A stretch of 64,000 nt of DNA from Paraburkholderia youngii (GTDB lineage: Bacteria; Pseudomonadota; Gammaproteobacteria; Burkholderiales; Burkholderiaceae): the NCBI RefSeq assembly GCF_013366925.1, contig NZ_JAALDK010000001.1, positions 3,403,165 to 3,467,164 on the forward strand. Reading direction: 5' to 3'. The notes under the pieces were generated by a model, which had not been told where the DNA came from, did no database searches, and saw only the letters and a list, made by a program, of their open reading frames with translations. Positions within the stretch are counted from its first letter, which is position 1, and every line of letters begins with the position of its first letter. A program made the translations under genes and the position numbers. Shown one piece after another: positions 18,653-26,957 of this stretch.

Positions 18653-19287
18653 TGCAGCTCCAGAAAAACGGATGGCGCGCCGGTTGGGGTTGTGCCCATG
18701 CGCTGGATGATGGCGAGATTGGGAACAGCGAAAGACTTACAGCGTGGCCGTGCGGGATCACACCGCTGTTTGTCTTTGACAGGAATGCCACGGGACGTTC
18801 ATTAAACGGTAGCACGTGTCGCTGCTTATTTCCATCGTGCGCACTGCAATAGAAGTGCAAGCTCGTTCGCAAGCTTGCGAAATCCGGTCCGCGAGCGCCG
18901 CCAAAACTTCCGCGCTTCGCGCCAGATGACCTGTGTCGCAAGGCGCTCTCACTATGATGAATCCATCGGGGCACGACGTCGACCAGATCCGATGTACGTC
19001 GTTGCCACATTCGTTCTTTCGTTTTCAAATCGTTTTCCGGTCGTCGTTGTCGAGCAGACCACTGCGATTCGGCCAGTCAGTTTCTGTACTTCCAGCTCGC
19101 GCCGGATTTGCCGTCGGCGCGTGCCTCTATCACTGTGAACTGAACTACTGGTCTGGTCCGTTTGACGCGGACGCCCTGTCGATAAATCACATCAGACGGT
19201 ATTTGCGTGGATCGCGGCACACCGCGTCGTTCGGTGTCGTCCAGGAAGACGCGTTCCCGAGCCGGTTTCAATGCGAAGGAGTTTGCG
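18653..19287. other. Divergent promoter region between wzy-like gene and manC
   Basis: This 635-base stretch has no supported gene. It separates the minus-strand polymerase gene from manC and should hold promoters in both directions. A TTGACA hexamer is at 18776-18781, but the best -10 partner is weak. The part from 18990 to 19150 is noticeably AT-richer than the coding DNA. Confidence 0.4.
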
Positions 19288-20808
19288 ATGGGTAAGGTTA
19301 CCGCGGCAGCCGCCGCAGTGGATGTCGAAACGATACGACAGGATGCCGCCGAGTCGGATTTCCCGACGCTCGTGCAGGTGATTCTCGCCGGTGGTTCCGG
19401 CACCCGGTTGTGGCCGGTGTCGCGCGAACAGTTTCCCAAGCAACTGATCGACGTGATCGGTAAGCAGACTTTGCTGCAAGCGACCATGGGGCGCATGGCG
19501 GGCTTCGATGCCGCATGGAACGTCGCGGCCGATCCGGTGATCGTCTGCGGCACCGAGCATTATTTCGCCACTTACGAACAGGCGCGCGAGATCGGCGTGA
19601 ACGCGCGGATCGTGGTCGAGCCCGCGCGTCGCGATACGGCGCCGGCACTGACGCTTGCCGCGCTGACGGCATGCACGGAAGACGAAGACGCGATCCTCGT
19701 CGCGATGCCAGCCGACCATGCGATCGCGAATCTGGAAGCGCTGCATCACTCGCTCCACATCGCCGCAACGCATGCGCGCAACGGCGCGATCGTCACGCTA
19801 GGCGTGCCGCCCGAACGGGCCGATACGGGCTTCGGTTATATCCGGCTCGGCGATGCATTGCCCGACGGCGCGCGTCGCATCGAGCGCTTCGTGGAGAAGC
19901 CCGCGGCGGAACTCGCGGCCCAGTACGTCGCGTCGGGCAATTATTGGTGGAATAGCGGCATCTTCGTCGTGCGGGCGTCGGTGTGGCTCTCGGTCATCCA
20001 GCAGTTTCAGCCGGACATGCACACGGCCTGCATTCAGGCGTATCGCGACGCGAAGAAGACTGAAGAATGCATCATGCCGGACGCCGACGGGTTTCTCGGT
20101 TCGCCGTCCGACTCGATCGACTATGCGGTGATGGAACAGCTAGGCAAACCTGAGTCGGCGTTTTCGGGCGTGGTGGTGCCGCTCGAAGCGGGGTGGTCCG
20201 ATCTCGGCTCGTGGGATGCCGTGTGGCAAGCGATGGAGAAGGACGAGTGCGGTAACGCGGCCAGCGGCCGCGTGCTGTTCGAAGGAGCCACCGCGACCTA
20301 CGCACGCTCGCAAGGAGGCAGGCTTCTCGCTTGCGTCGGCACCGACAACATGATCGTGATCGAAACCGACGACGCGGTGCTCGTCGCGGATCGCTCGCAT
20401 GTGCAGGACATCAAGGGACTCGTGTCGCGGATCAGGGCCGAGAAGTCACCGGAAGCCGATGCTCACAGAAAAGTCCGCCGCCCGTGGGGTTTCTATGACT
20501 CGATCGATCATGGCGAGCGCTTTCAGGTGAAGCGCATCGTCGTGATGCCGGGCGGCCGTCTGTCGTTGCAGATGCATCATCATCGCGCCGAGCATTGGGT
20601 GGTGGTGTGCGGCACCGCGCTCGTCACGCGTGGAGAAGAGCAGTTTCTCCTCGGCGAAAACGAATCGACCTACATCCCGCTAGGTGTTCGCCATCGGCTC
20701 GAAAATCCGGGCCGCGTACCGCTGCAGATCATCGAAGTACAGTCCGGCACTTATCTCGGCGAAGACGACATCGTGCGTTTCGACGACAAGTACGGGCGTT
20801 GTGGCTGA
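19288..20808 (+). CDS. manC: Mannose-1-phosphate guanylyltransferase / mannose-6-phosphate isomerase
   Basis: This 506-residue bifunctional enzyme makes GDP-mannose from mannose-1-phosphate and supplies mannose-6-phosphate. The pyrophosphorylase signature LAGGSGTRLWPVSREQFPKQ is near residue 36. The FVEKP lysine loop follows, then EAGWSDLGSWDA. The C-terminal cupin isomerase domain has GGRLSLQMHHHRAEHWVVV, with metal-binding His, and YIPLGVRHRLENPG. Start ATG 19288 has AAGGA 7 bases upstream; the longer frame to 19207 lacks a site. About 20 extra residues precede the nucleotide-binding fold. The next gene follows with a 41-base gap. Confidence 0.93.
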   Translation: MGKVTAAAAAVDVETIRQDAAESDFPTLVQVILAGGSGTRLWPVSREQFPKQLIDVIGKQTLLQATMGRMAGFDAAWNVAADPVIVCGTEHYFATYEQAREIGVNARIVVEPARRDTAPALTLAALTACTEDEDAILVAMPADHAIANLEALHHSLHIAATHARNGAIVTLGVPPERADTGFGYIRLGDALPDGARRIERFVEKPAAELAAQYVASGNYWWNSGIFVVRASVWLSVIQQFQPDMHTACIQAYRDAKKTEECIMPDADGFLGSPSDSIDYAVMEQLGKPESAFSGVVVPLEAGWSDLGSWDAVWQAMEKDECGNAASGRVLFEGATATYARSQGGRLLACVGTDNMIVIETDDAVLVADRSHVQDIKGLVSRIRAEKSPEADAHRKVRRPWGFYDSIDHGERFQVKRIVVMPGGRLSLQMHHHRAEHWVVVCGTALVTRGEEQFLLGENESTYIPLGVRHRLENPGRVPLQIIEVQSGTYLGEDDIVRFDDKYGRCG

Positions 20809-20849
20809 TGCGACGAAGTCGACCTGATACGTCCTATGAGGGGGCTGTG

Positions 20850-22232
20850 ATGCGATTGCTGACTGGTCTGCTGGCGAGAGCGTTCGACGTCGCGATGATC
20901 GTGGCTGGGGCCTTCGCGGCCTCACAGGTGCGCTTCGACGGCGGCTCGCAACGGAGCTTCTATTTCGCGTTCGTCGCTTTTGCCGCGGCGTTTGCTCTCG
21001 CGGTCTTTCCGGCGCTCGGCGTATACGAGTCCTGGCGGGGCCGCTCGAAAAGAGTGCTGGCGAGCCAGGTGGCGCTCGGCTGGCTCGTCGTGCAGGCGTG
21101 CGCGATGGTGCTGATGTTCTCGCTGCACCGGATCGACATCGTGTCGCGGCTCTGGTTCGTGTACTGGACCGGCATTTCGGGCGCCGCGATGATGTCCGGC
21201 CGGCTGGTCACGCATGCGCTGCTCGGCCGCATGCGCCATGCGGGGATGAACTTGCAGCAGGTCGCGGTGGCGGCGTGCGGCGATCATTGCGACGAGATCA
21301 TTCGCAAGATCGAGACCTCGCCCGCTGCCGGCTTTCGCGCGAATGCGTTGTATAACCTGCACCCCGAGTGTTGCGTGCCGCCGCACCCGTCGGTGCAGGT
21401 GTTCGAAGAACAGTCCGCGTTCGCTCGCTACGTGCGCGAGCAGCAGATCGGCGAAGTGTGGCTGGCACTGCCGCTCACCGAGGAGCGCGCGATTCTCAAG
21501 CTGGTGGCGGAGTTTCGCAACGACCTGATCAATGTGCGCTTCATGCCCGACGTGCGCTCGCTTGCGCTGTTCGAAGGCAGCATGACCGAGTTGCTCGGCT
21601 TGCCGACGATCAATCTCGCCGCGTCGCCGCTGCCGCCCAAGGCGTTGGTGCAGAAAGACCTGTTCGACCGTCTGTTCGCGCTCGTCGCTTTGATCGCGAT
21701 CTCGCCGATCCTGCTGGGCTGCGCGATAGCCGTCAAACTGAGTTCGCGCGGGCCGGTGTTCTTCAAGCAGCGCCGCAAAGGCGCCGACGGCCGCGTATTT
21801 ACGATCTACAAGTTCCGCACGATGCGCATGCACGAGCAGAAGCCGGGCATTCTCGAACAGGCGACGCGCGGCGATCCACGCATCACCAGCGTCGGTGCGT
21901 TCCTGCGCCGCACGAGTCTCGACGAACTGCCGCAGTTCTTCAACGTGCTGCGCGGCGATATGTCGGTGGTAGGGCCGCGTCCGCATGCGCTCGAACATGA
22001 CGATCTCTATCAGAACATCGTGTCGGGCTATATTCAGCGTTATCGGATCAAACCCGGCATTACCGGCTGGGCGCAGATCAACGGATATCGCGGCGAGACC
22101 GATCGCCTCGAAAAAATGGAAGGCCGTGTTGCACACGATCTGTACTACCTGCGCAACTGGTCATTCTGGCTCGACATGAAGATCATTCTGGCCACGATTT
22201 TCAAGGGGCTTCATCATCCAAACGCGTACTAA
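20850..22232 (+). CDS. Undecaprenyl-phosphate sugar phosphotransferase (WcaJ/GumD type)
   Basis: This 460-residue polyprenyl glycosylphosphotransferase starts the lipid-linked repeat unit by moving a hexose-1-phosphate, usually glucose, to undecaprenyl phosphate. It has four N-terminal TM segments, a central Rossmann-like domain, another membrane segment near residue 275, and the catalytic C-terminal domain. That domain shows [29 protein letters not shown] (Asp-Glu pair) and [14 protein letters not shown] 20850 has GAGGGG 6 bases upstream and is preferred over ATG 20808, which overlaps the manC stop. Confidence 0.9.
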   Translation: MRLLTGLLARAFDVAMIVAGAFAASQVRFDGGSQRSFYFAFVAFAAAFALAVFPALGVYESWRGRSKRVLASQVALGWLVVQACAMVLMFSLHRIDIVSRLWFVYWTGISGAAMMSGRLVTHALLGRMRHAGMNLQQVAVAACGDHCDEIIRKIETSPAAGFRANALYNLHPECCVPPHPSVQVFEEQSAFARYVREQQIGEVWLALPLTEERAILKLVAEFRNDLINVRFMPDVRSLALFEGSMTELLGLPTINLAASPLPPKALVQKDLFDRLFALVALIAISPILLGCAIAVKLSSRGPVFFKQRRKGADGRVFTIYKFRTMRMHEQKPGILEQATRGDPRITSVGAFLRRTSLDELPQFFNVLRGDMSVVGPRPHALEHDDLYQNIVSGYIQRYRIKPGITGWAQINGYRGETDRLEKMEGRVAHDLYYLRNWSFWLDMKIILATIFKGLHHPNAY

Positions 22233-22234
22233 GC

Positions 22235-23320
22235 ATGATGCTATCCGGAGTTGAAAACGTAGTGAGACGATCAGCAAAGCGGGTCTCGCTTTACCGCTTT
22301 CACCACGATCACGGCATGCAGGCGAGAAGAATATTGGAGCGACTGGAAAGCAGATATGGCAAGGCCGACCCGAACAACCTGCGGCTCGCGGACGCCTATG
22401 CGCGGGACGTGTTCGGTGACCCGGTCTACGCGCCCTGGCTGCGCGTTTATACCGCGTTTTGCGGCACATTCAAGGAAGGCTGGATTCCGGACAACTACTA
22501 TGGGATCGTCGTCGTGCCGCATCTGAAAGGCTGGTACGGCAAGATTTCGAGCCTTAAGCCGATTTCACGGCTGATTTTCGACGGCGACGAATTGCCGGAC
22601 CTGGCGTACTTTGCCAACGGGCTGTTCTTTACGGACAAAAGCGTCGTGGTACCCGAGCGCGACGTGAAGGACGTCGTGTTCGAACATACCGAGCGCGTCG
22701 CCTTCAAGCTCGACGGTTCCGGACAGGGCAATGGTGTCTACTTCTTCGACCGTGCCAACTTCGACCCCGCGGTCATCAGGTCGCTCGGCAATGGCGTGAT
22801 TCAGACTTTCATCGACCAGCACAGTTTGTTCACTGCGTTTGCTTCGAAACCGGTGGCGACGTTGCGCTTCACGACCGTGGTGGACGACGCCGGCCGCATT
22901 TCCGTTCGAGCCTGCTACTTGCGGCTCGGCAGAGCCGAAGATACGCATGTGCTGGCGAATCGCGAAATATGCGTGTCGGTCAATCTCGAGACGGGCGAAC
23001 TGTGCGACTTTGGGTATATGAGCGACTGGGGCGCGGTGGAGGCGCATCCGGACTCGGGCGTGCACTTTGCGGGCGTGAAGATTCCGTGTTTCGACAAATG
23101 CATGGCGACCGTGCTGCGCCTGCACAGGAAGATTCCGTTTGCGCGCTGCATCGGCTGGGATCTCACGGTCGACGCGAACGACCAGGTCAAGTTGATGGAG
23201 TGGAACGGCAAGCACAACGACGTCAAATTCAGCGAGGCGACGCAAGGCCCGTGCTTCGCGGATCTGAACTGGGAACGGCTCAGGGCCGAACCTGACTTTG
23301 GACGGCTGCCACCGGTCTGA
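22235..23320 (+). CDS. Sugar-transfer-associated ATP-grasp protein
   Basis: This 361-residue protein matches the ATP-grasp family seen in EPS and capsule clusters. It shows FVEH-like FEHTERVAFKLDGSGQGNGV (ATP lysine), IQTFIDQHSLF, LRFTTVVDDAGR, and a metal site near the end in GWDLTVDANDQVKLMEWNGKHND. The family is thought to add an amino-acid or other carboxylate group to the polysaccharide. It follows the phosphotransferase gene by 2 bases, so it is translated in the same operon. It is not closely similar to the TupA-like ATP-grasp at 5940. Confidence 0.75.
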   Translation: MMLSGVENVVRRSAKRVSLYRFHHDHGMQARRILERLESRYGKADPNNLRLADAYARDVFGDPVYAPWLRVYTAFCGTFKEGWIPDNYYGIVVVPHLKGWYGKISSLKPISRLIFDGDELPDLAYFANGLFFTDKSVVVPERDVKDVVFEHTERVAFKLDGSGQGNGVYFFDRANFDPAVIRSLGNGVIQTFIDQHSLFTAFASKPVATLRFTTVVDDAGRISVRACYLRLGRAEDTHVLANREICVSVNLETGELCDFGYMSDWGAVEAHPDSGVHFAGVKIPCFDKCMATVLRLHRKIPFARCIGWDLTVDANDQVKLMEWNGKHNDVKFSEATQGPCFADLNWERLRAEPDFGRLPPV

Positions 23321-23355
23321 CCGGGCAGGACAATAAACGCAGCGGGAGACGCGAC

Positions 23356-23691
23356 GTGAGCGAACAGTTATGGTGCGTCCACATCGAAGGGCTGAACGAC
23401 TTCATTGCCGTCGATTCTGAGGAATCGGCGCGGCACGAGGCGTCGGCGATCAATGCGTATATCGATCGCGCCGACAGAAGCTCGCGTGCCGCGCGTTTGC
23501 GCGCGGTGGTGCTCGAATGGCCGTTCAGCGCCGACGGTCACGCCAGAGCGCTGGATACCGACTGGCACGATCTGCAGCATATGCCGCATAGACAGCAGGC
23601 TGCGGCGCGCCCCGACAGCGTGCTGTCGAATCTCGCGCGGCGCGTCAAGGAACTGCTGGGTGTCGCGCGCGCGGACAGGGACGATGCCTGA
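23356..23691 (+). CDS. Small conserved hypothetical protein
   Basis: This 111-residue soluble protein starts at GTG 23356 with GGGAGA 9 bases upstream. It has the opening LWCVHIEGLNDFIAVDSEESARHEA, then an Arg/Ala-rich helix and a basic C-terminus. No signal peptide, membrane segment or catalytic motif is visible. It stands at the end of the EPS operon. Function unknown. Confidence 0.65.
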   Translation: MSEQLWCVHIEGLNDFIAVDSEESARHEASAINAYIDRADRSSRAARLRAVVLEWPFSADGHARALDTDWHDLQHMPHRQQAAARPDSVLSNLARRVKELLGVARADRDDA

Positions 23692-23713
23692 ACCGTGGCG
23701 ATGGCAAACCGCG

Positions 23714-24127
23714 TTACGCGGGCAGCGGCACCTCCTCGATCAGATCCGCGTTCACCGCGCGAATCCTGCGGTCGACAAAGTAACCGCCGCCTTCGACGTA
23801 GCGCAAGTACAGTCGCCCGCACGTCGAGCATTGCCATACGCCGCAGCGGTTGTACGGGAAATAGCGCGGCGCGATCGGCGCATCGGCCGACCAGTAGCTC
23901 GTCTTATTGGGCAGATATTCGCTGAAGGTCGGCTCGGGATCGTCTTCCGGCATCAGCGTGCCGATCTCCTCCAACAAGGTTTTGTCGAGTGAAAGCGGTT
24001 GCGATTGCCAGCCGTCGAGGGGAGTGCGCGTGCATTCGCAAGGCGCGGCGGCGCGTTGTTGTTCCAGGCGCCGCTGCGCCGCGCGCGCGAGGTCGAGAAG
24101 GGTTGCAGTGTTCAGGTAGTGCGCCAT
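23714..24127 (-). CDS. Hypothetical protein with a CxxC knuckle
   Basis: This 137-residue soluble protein has an N-terminal helix, a CEC pair near residue 31, and a C-terminal half with RCGVWQCSTCGRLYLRYVEG. Its CX2C plus upstream Cys could bind zinc. It ends convergently 22 bases from the EPS operon. Its start overlaps the tail of an RraA-like remnant on the same strand, suggesting the two were once co-transcribed. Function unknown. Confidence 0.65.
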   Translation of the reverse strand: MAHYLNTATLLDLARAAQRRLEQQRAAAPCECTRTPLDGWQSQPLSLDKTLLEEIGTLMPEDDPEPTFSEYLPNKTSYWSADAPIAPRYFPYNRCGVWQCSTCGRLYLRYVEGGGYFVDRRIRAVNADLIEEVPLPA

Positions 24128-24300
24128 GTGGCTAGTAGCAAGGGGTTCATGAGCCGTTCATCATCCGGTTGCGCTGCGTCGCGAGTCGCATCATTGATCA
24201 CGAGCAGGTCGCCGGTGCGGCAGAATTCGAACGCGCGATGAATCGCGAGATTGTCGCCGGGGCGTGTATGGGTCGTCAATGCGGTGCCGGGGCCGTCAAT
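24112..24300 (-). pseudogene. Remnant of an RraA-family gene
   Basis: Read on the minus strand, the open stretch gives DGPGTALTTHTRPGDNLAIH, then FCRTGDLLVINDA, then DDERLMNPLLLAT, then a stop. GPG-x(n)-TRPGDNL-x-IH-x(n)-GD-x-LV is the core of RraA/CHA-aldolase-like proteins such as ligK at 4470. The N-terminal part and the GxxGELM-Arg active-site half are missing or altered. No start codon with a ribosome site precedes it. The remnant runs into the start of the CxxC hypothetical gene. Confidence 0.6.
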
Positions 24301-24315
24301 TCCTGACGATCAGGG

Positions 24316-24337
24316 GGCGGCTCAATGCCGCCTTTTT
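24316..24337 (+). terminator. Rho-independent terminator
   Basis: GGCGGC-TCAAT-GCCGCC followed by TTTTT. It reads on the plus strand, just before the accessory patch, and insulates the effector operon promoter at 24401 from upstream transcription. Confidence 0.75.
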
Positions 24338-24400
24338 CTAGTCACGCCGCCTAAGCAGGATATGCAATAAAAATAAGAAACGCGACACCATTGTAAATAG

Positions 24401-24429
24401 TTGTCAAAAACGGCTTATCCCAATTTAAA
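24401..24429 (+). promoter_or_regulatory. Sigma-70-like promoter of the effector operon
   Basis: TTGTCA (5/6 match to the -35 box), a 17-base spacer and TTTAAA (4/6 match to the -10 box). It stands in an AT-rich stretch about 70 bases before the adaptor-like gene. Confidence 0.55.
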
Positions 24430-24884
24430 ACGGTTGACCGTGGTCCGTTTCAGGTGTCAATTCTCGGGGCATCACCCCGAAACCTGATGAGGACTTCAAT
24501 GGAGCAACAGAGACAGCAGAACACTTGGAGCGTTGAGGAGGAAGTATGCGGGGTTTGCCGCATTACCTATTCGATATATTCCAATTTTCCCCCAATGCCA
24601 TCCGCAATGGCCTTGAACGCCGAGACTGGGGAGTTCTTTGCATTCGATAAGCTCCGCTCGCTTCCAACCGGTTACGCCATGGCCGAGGCCCTGGGATATG
24701 CATGGACGTGCAATTGTCGCGAACGCAAGGCAGAGTCAGCGCTAACGTCGAACGATCGGACTCACGACGAGCAATACACACTCAAAGATGCTGGCGGCCG
24801 GACTATGCGCGACACGTATTACACGGTTCGTCTGCCGTCTGGTTCGCTCGTACACGGCGTTACAGATGGTTTGGGGCGCACTAA

Positions 24885-25787
24885 GAACCCTTAACAAAAT
24901 GAACGAGGGGGGCTGTTTACTCTCGATGAATCCTGTTAACCTTTTCATTGTTTCGACGACGAAAAGGACATGGCTAAACCTATACTCGACGACGAACTTT
25001 GGGCACTGATCGAACCGTTGCTGCCCCCTCCCAAACCAAGGCGAAGCCGTTATCCTGGGCGCAAACCGCTTGATGATCGTGCGCTCCTCATGGGCATCCT
25101 GTTCATCCTGCAGACAGGCCTGCGCTGGGACCTGCTGCCACGCGAGATGGGCTGCGGCAGCGGCATGAGTTGCTGGCGCCGTCTGCGGGACTGGCAGGCT
25201 GCCGGCGTTTGGGACCGACTGCATGAAGTCCTGCTAGCAAAGCTGCGTGCGGCTGACCAGATTGACTGGTCCCGTGTCATCGTCGATTCCTCCTCGATCC
25301 GCGCAGTGGGCGCAGGTCAAAAACGGGACCGAATCCCACGGATCGCGCGCGACCCGGTTCAAAGCACCATCTCATCACCGAGGCGCAGGGCATCCCGCTC
25401 GCGGTAATCCTCACAGGCGCCAACCGTAACGACGTTACCCAGCTTCGCCCACTGGTTGACGCCATCGCGCCCATTGCTGGCAAGCGCGGCCGGCCACTTT
25501 CGAAGCCCCATATTGTTCAGGGCGACCGAGGCTACGATCACGACAAATACCGACGTCCGCTACACGCAGCCGGCATCGCGACTGAAATCGCCCGACGCGG
25601 CGAGCCACATGGCAGCGGACTGGGCAAAACACGCTGGGTTGTCGAGCGCACCATTTCATGGCTCCATAACTTTCGACGACTGCGTATCCGCTTCGAACGT
25701 CTTGCCTCCATCCATGAAGCCTTCATGAAAATCGCATGCTGCATCATCTGCTGGCGAAGACTGAAGAACTCATTTTGTTAACGCTTC
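24885..25787 (+). mobile_element. IS5-family (IS427-type) insertion sequence, 903 bp
   Basis: The terminal inverted repeats are GAACCCTTAACAAAATGA at the left end and, read inward from the right end, GAAGCGTTAACAAAATGA, giving 16 of 18 matches. Both ends are flanked by TAA (24882-24884 and 25788-25790), a 3-bp target duplication. Its single gene needs a frameshift. Excising the element plus one TAA rejoins the host reading frame exactly, which confirms the boundaries. The insertion looks recent because both ends, the transposase frames and the host gene halves are intact. Confidence 0.85.
24970..25781 (+). CDS. IS5-family transposase in two frames
   Basis: The first frame (24970 on) encodes the N-terminal half: LDDELWALIEPLLPP, GRKPLDDRALLMGILFILQT, and the first catalytic Asp in VIVDSSSIRA. 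The second frame, offset by -1, continues as TGPNPTDRARPGSKHHLITE, HIVQGDRGYDHDKY (second Asp) and RWVVERTISWLHNFRRLRIR (catalytic Glu), up to TAA 25779-25781. Fusion gives about 270 residues, the usual size for this group. The switch fits a slip on A-AAA at 25319-25323 just before CGGG. Two-frame transposases made by programmed -1 frameshifting are known in this IS group, so it is probably active rather than broken. Confidence 0.75.
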
Positions 25788-25853
25788 TAAACGCTACAAA
25801 ACGAACGGCGCTCAATCCATATCTATTTATCTTGGTCACCGAGAGGACGCGTA

Positions 25854-26417
25854 ATGCCCGACGCACTTGGAACAGCGATAACGAATACCAATCCGAATTC
25901 ATGCGTGACTGTCCATTCGGGCAGACTCTGCAAGCCATGGAAGATATCGCAGCAAGGGATAACTTTCATTGCAGGCTGGGAAGCTTTCAAGCCACATATG
26001 TACGACAACGACGGTGCAGGTAAAGGAGGTAATGCAACTATTGGGTATGGACATCTGGTTCATATGGGGCCAATATCAGGAGCGGTGTCTGAAGCGCAAT
26101 TTCGTAATGGCATAACAATTGCCGAGGCCCGAGAATTGTTGCTGCTTGACCTTGATTACCCTGAGCACATTCTAAATAGAAAGATTCGCGTTCCACTATA
26201 TCAGTACGAGTACGATGCGCTCGTTTGCTTTGTATATAACCTTCCAAGTGGTAACGCTGGCTTGTTGAGTCTTGTTAACTCGGGTCACTATGACCGCGTA
26301 CCGGCCAAATTTTTGGATTACACGATGGCTGGCGGTGTGCGGCCGCGTGGACTGATCAAGCGTCGTCGCTCAGAAGGCAATCTTTTCAAAGAAGGAAATT
26401 ATGACCACAACCGTTAA
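25854..26417 (+). CDS. Lysozyme-like muramidase (GH24 fold), probable T6SS-type effector
   Basis: This 187-residue protein contains a phage-type lysozyme core: the catalytic Glu in FIAGWEAFKPHMYDND, the Asp in YDND, and the Thr in ATIGYGHLV. VCFVYNLPSGNAGLL and GGVRPRGLIKRRRSEGNLF follow. It has no signal peptide and no holin gene nearby. The gene starts within the stop of the disrupted adaptor-like gene (TAATG) and overlaps the LprI-like inhibitor gene by 17 bases. An adaptor-lysozyme-periplasmic inhibitor order is typical of orphan T6SS peptidoglycan-hydrolase modules. A phage endolysin is the alternative, but no phage genes are present. Expression may be reduced by the upstream IS. Confidence 0.78.
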   Translation: MPDALGTAITNTNPNSCVTVHSGRLCKPWKISQQGITFIAGWEAFKPHMYDNDGAGKGGNATIGYGHLVHMGPISGAVSEAQFRNGITIAEARELLLLDLDYPEHILNRKIRVPLYQYEYDALVCFVYNLPSGNAGLLSLVNSGHYDRVPAKFLDYTMAGGVRPRGLIKRRRSEGNLFKEGNYDHNR

Positions 26418-26853
26418 AACCATCGGGGCGGTACTGATGATATCGGCGTCTATTTCAGCGTTGGCGGATACGGCATGTGAAGAGAAGGCAAAAACGCGAA
26501 ACGATTTTCTTGCCTGCACCAACGCCGACACAGAAAAAATTCTTGCGAACGCAGAGAAGCTGTATCGAGGCATCAGGAAAGGTACGACTGGAGATAAGCA
26601 GATTGCTCTCGACAAGAATTTTGGAATCTGGAATGAAAGAATGTCATCGGACTGTACATTGATTGCTTATTCGTTTAACGAGTGGAGTGATCGCTATGCT
26701 CCCGATACGGGTTTTCAGGTTGCGGAATGCCGCTTAAATATCGCTTCGCAGGAACTGGAGTTCTATAAGTGGCTGTCTTGTCCCGAAGATATGGAAACGT
26801 CAAAAATTCCAAAATGTGCTGCAGTCAATCGGTTACTTCGAAGAGGTCGGTAA
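26401..26853 (+). CDS. LprI-like (DUF1311-type) periplasmic inhibitor, immunity protein candidate
   Basis: This 150-residue protein has a signal peptide (hydrophobic AVLMISASISALA, cleavage before DTACEEK). The mature part starts CEEKAKTRNDFLACTNADTE, followed by KNFGIWNERMSSDC and four more Cys, the pattern of LprI/DUF1311 proteins. Members of that family bind lysozyme in the periplasm. It overlaps the lysozyme gene by 17 bases, so it very probably protects the cell against that enzyme (inference). GAAGGAA precedes the start. Confidence 0.72.
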   Translation: MTTTVKTIGAVLMISASISALADTACEEKAKTRNDFLACTNADTEKILANAEKLYRGIRKGTTGDKQIALDKNFGIWNERMSSDCTLIAYSFNEWSDRYAPDTGFQVAECRLNIASQELEFYKWLSCPEDMETSKIPKCAAVNRLLRRGR

Positions 26854-26957
26854 CAAGGATTGGAGAGGGACGCGATGAATTTGTGCCGACTGTGAACAGG
26901 ACGATGAAATAGTTCTTCTCCTCCGAGACGTCGAATAGCAGCGCTTCACAGAAGCCC

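Larger units (their letters stand above)
24499..25854 (+). pseudogene. T6SS adaptor-like gene, split by an IS5-family insertion
   Basis: Before the insertion this gene encoded about 149 residues. The first 386 bases (24499-24884) remain upstream of the element and the last 64 (25791-25854) downstream. Removing the element and one copy of the TAA duplication restores one frame: ...GVTDGLGRTK, then RYKTNGAQSISIYLGHREDA and stop. The C-terminal 50 residues (YTLKDAGGRTMRDTYYTVRL, then GSLVHGVTDGLGRT) match a small beta domain common in VgrG-, PAAR- and effector-linked proteins of Burkholderiaceae. The N-terminal half has Cys-x2-Cys and a CNC motif. ATG 24499 has GAGG 6 bases upstream. The stop TAA shares its last A with the lysozyme ATG (TAATG), showing coupled translation. 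The present copy ends at an early stop after ...RTKNP. Confidence 0.75.

Noticed and set aside
18776..18806. TTGACA with a possible -10 as sigma-70 promoter
   Set aside because: The best -10 hexamer matches only 3 of 6 bases at 17-18 spacing, so it was not listed as a feature.
24894..25778. IS boundaries at ACAAAATGA with a TA duplication
   Set aside because: First reading of the ends. The wider ends at 24885 and 25787 give longer inverted repeats (16/18) and, unlike the narrow ones, restore the disrupted gene frame exactly.
25854..26417. Prophage endolysin
   Set aside because: The lysozyme domain is phage-type, but no holin, spanin, tail or integrase gene is near; the coupled adaptor-like and LprI-like genes point to an effector module instead.
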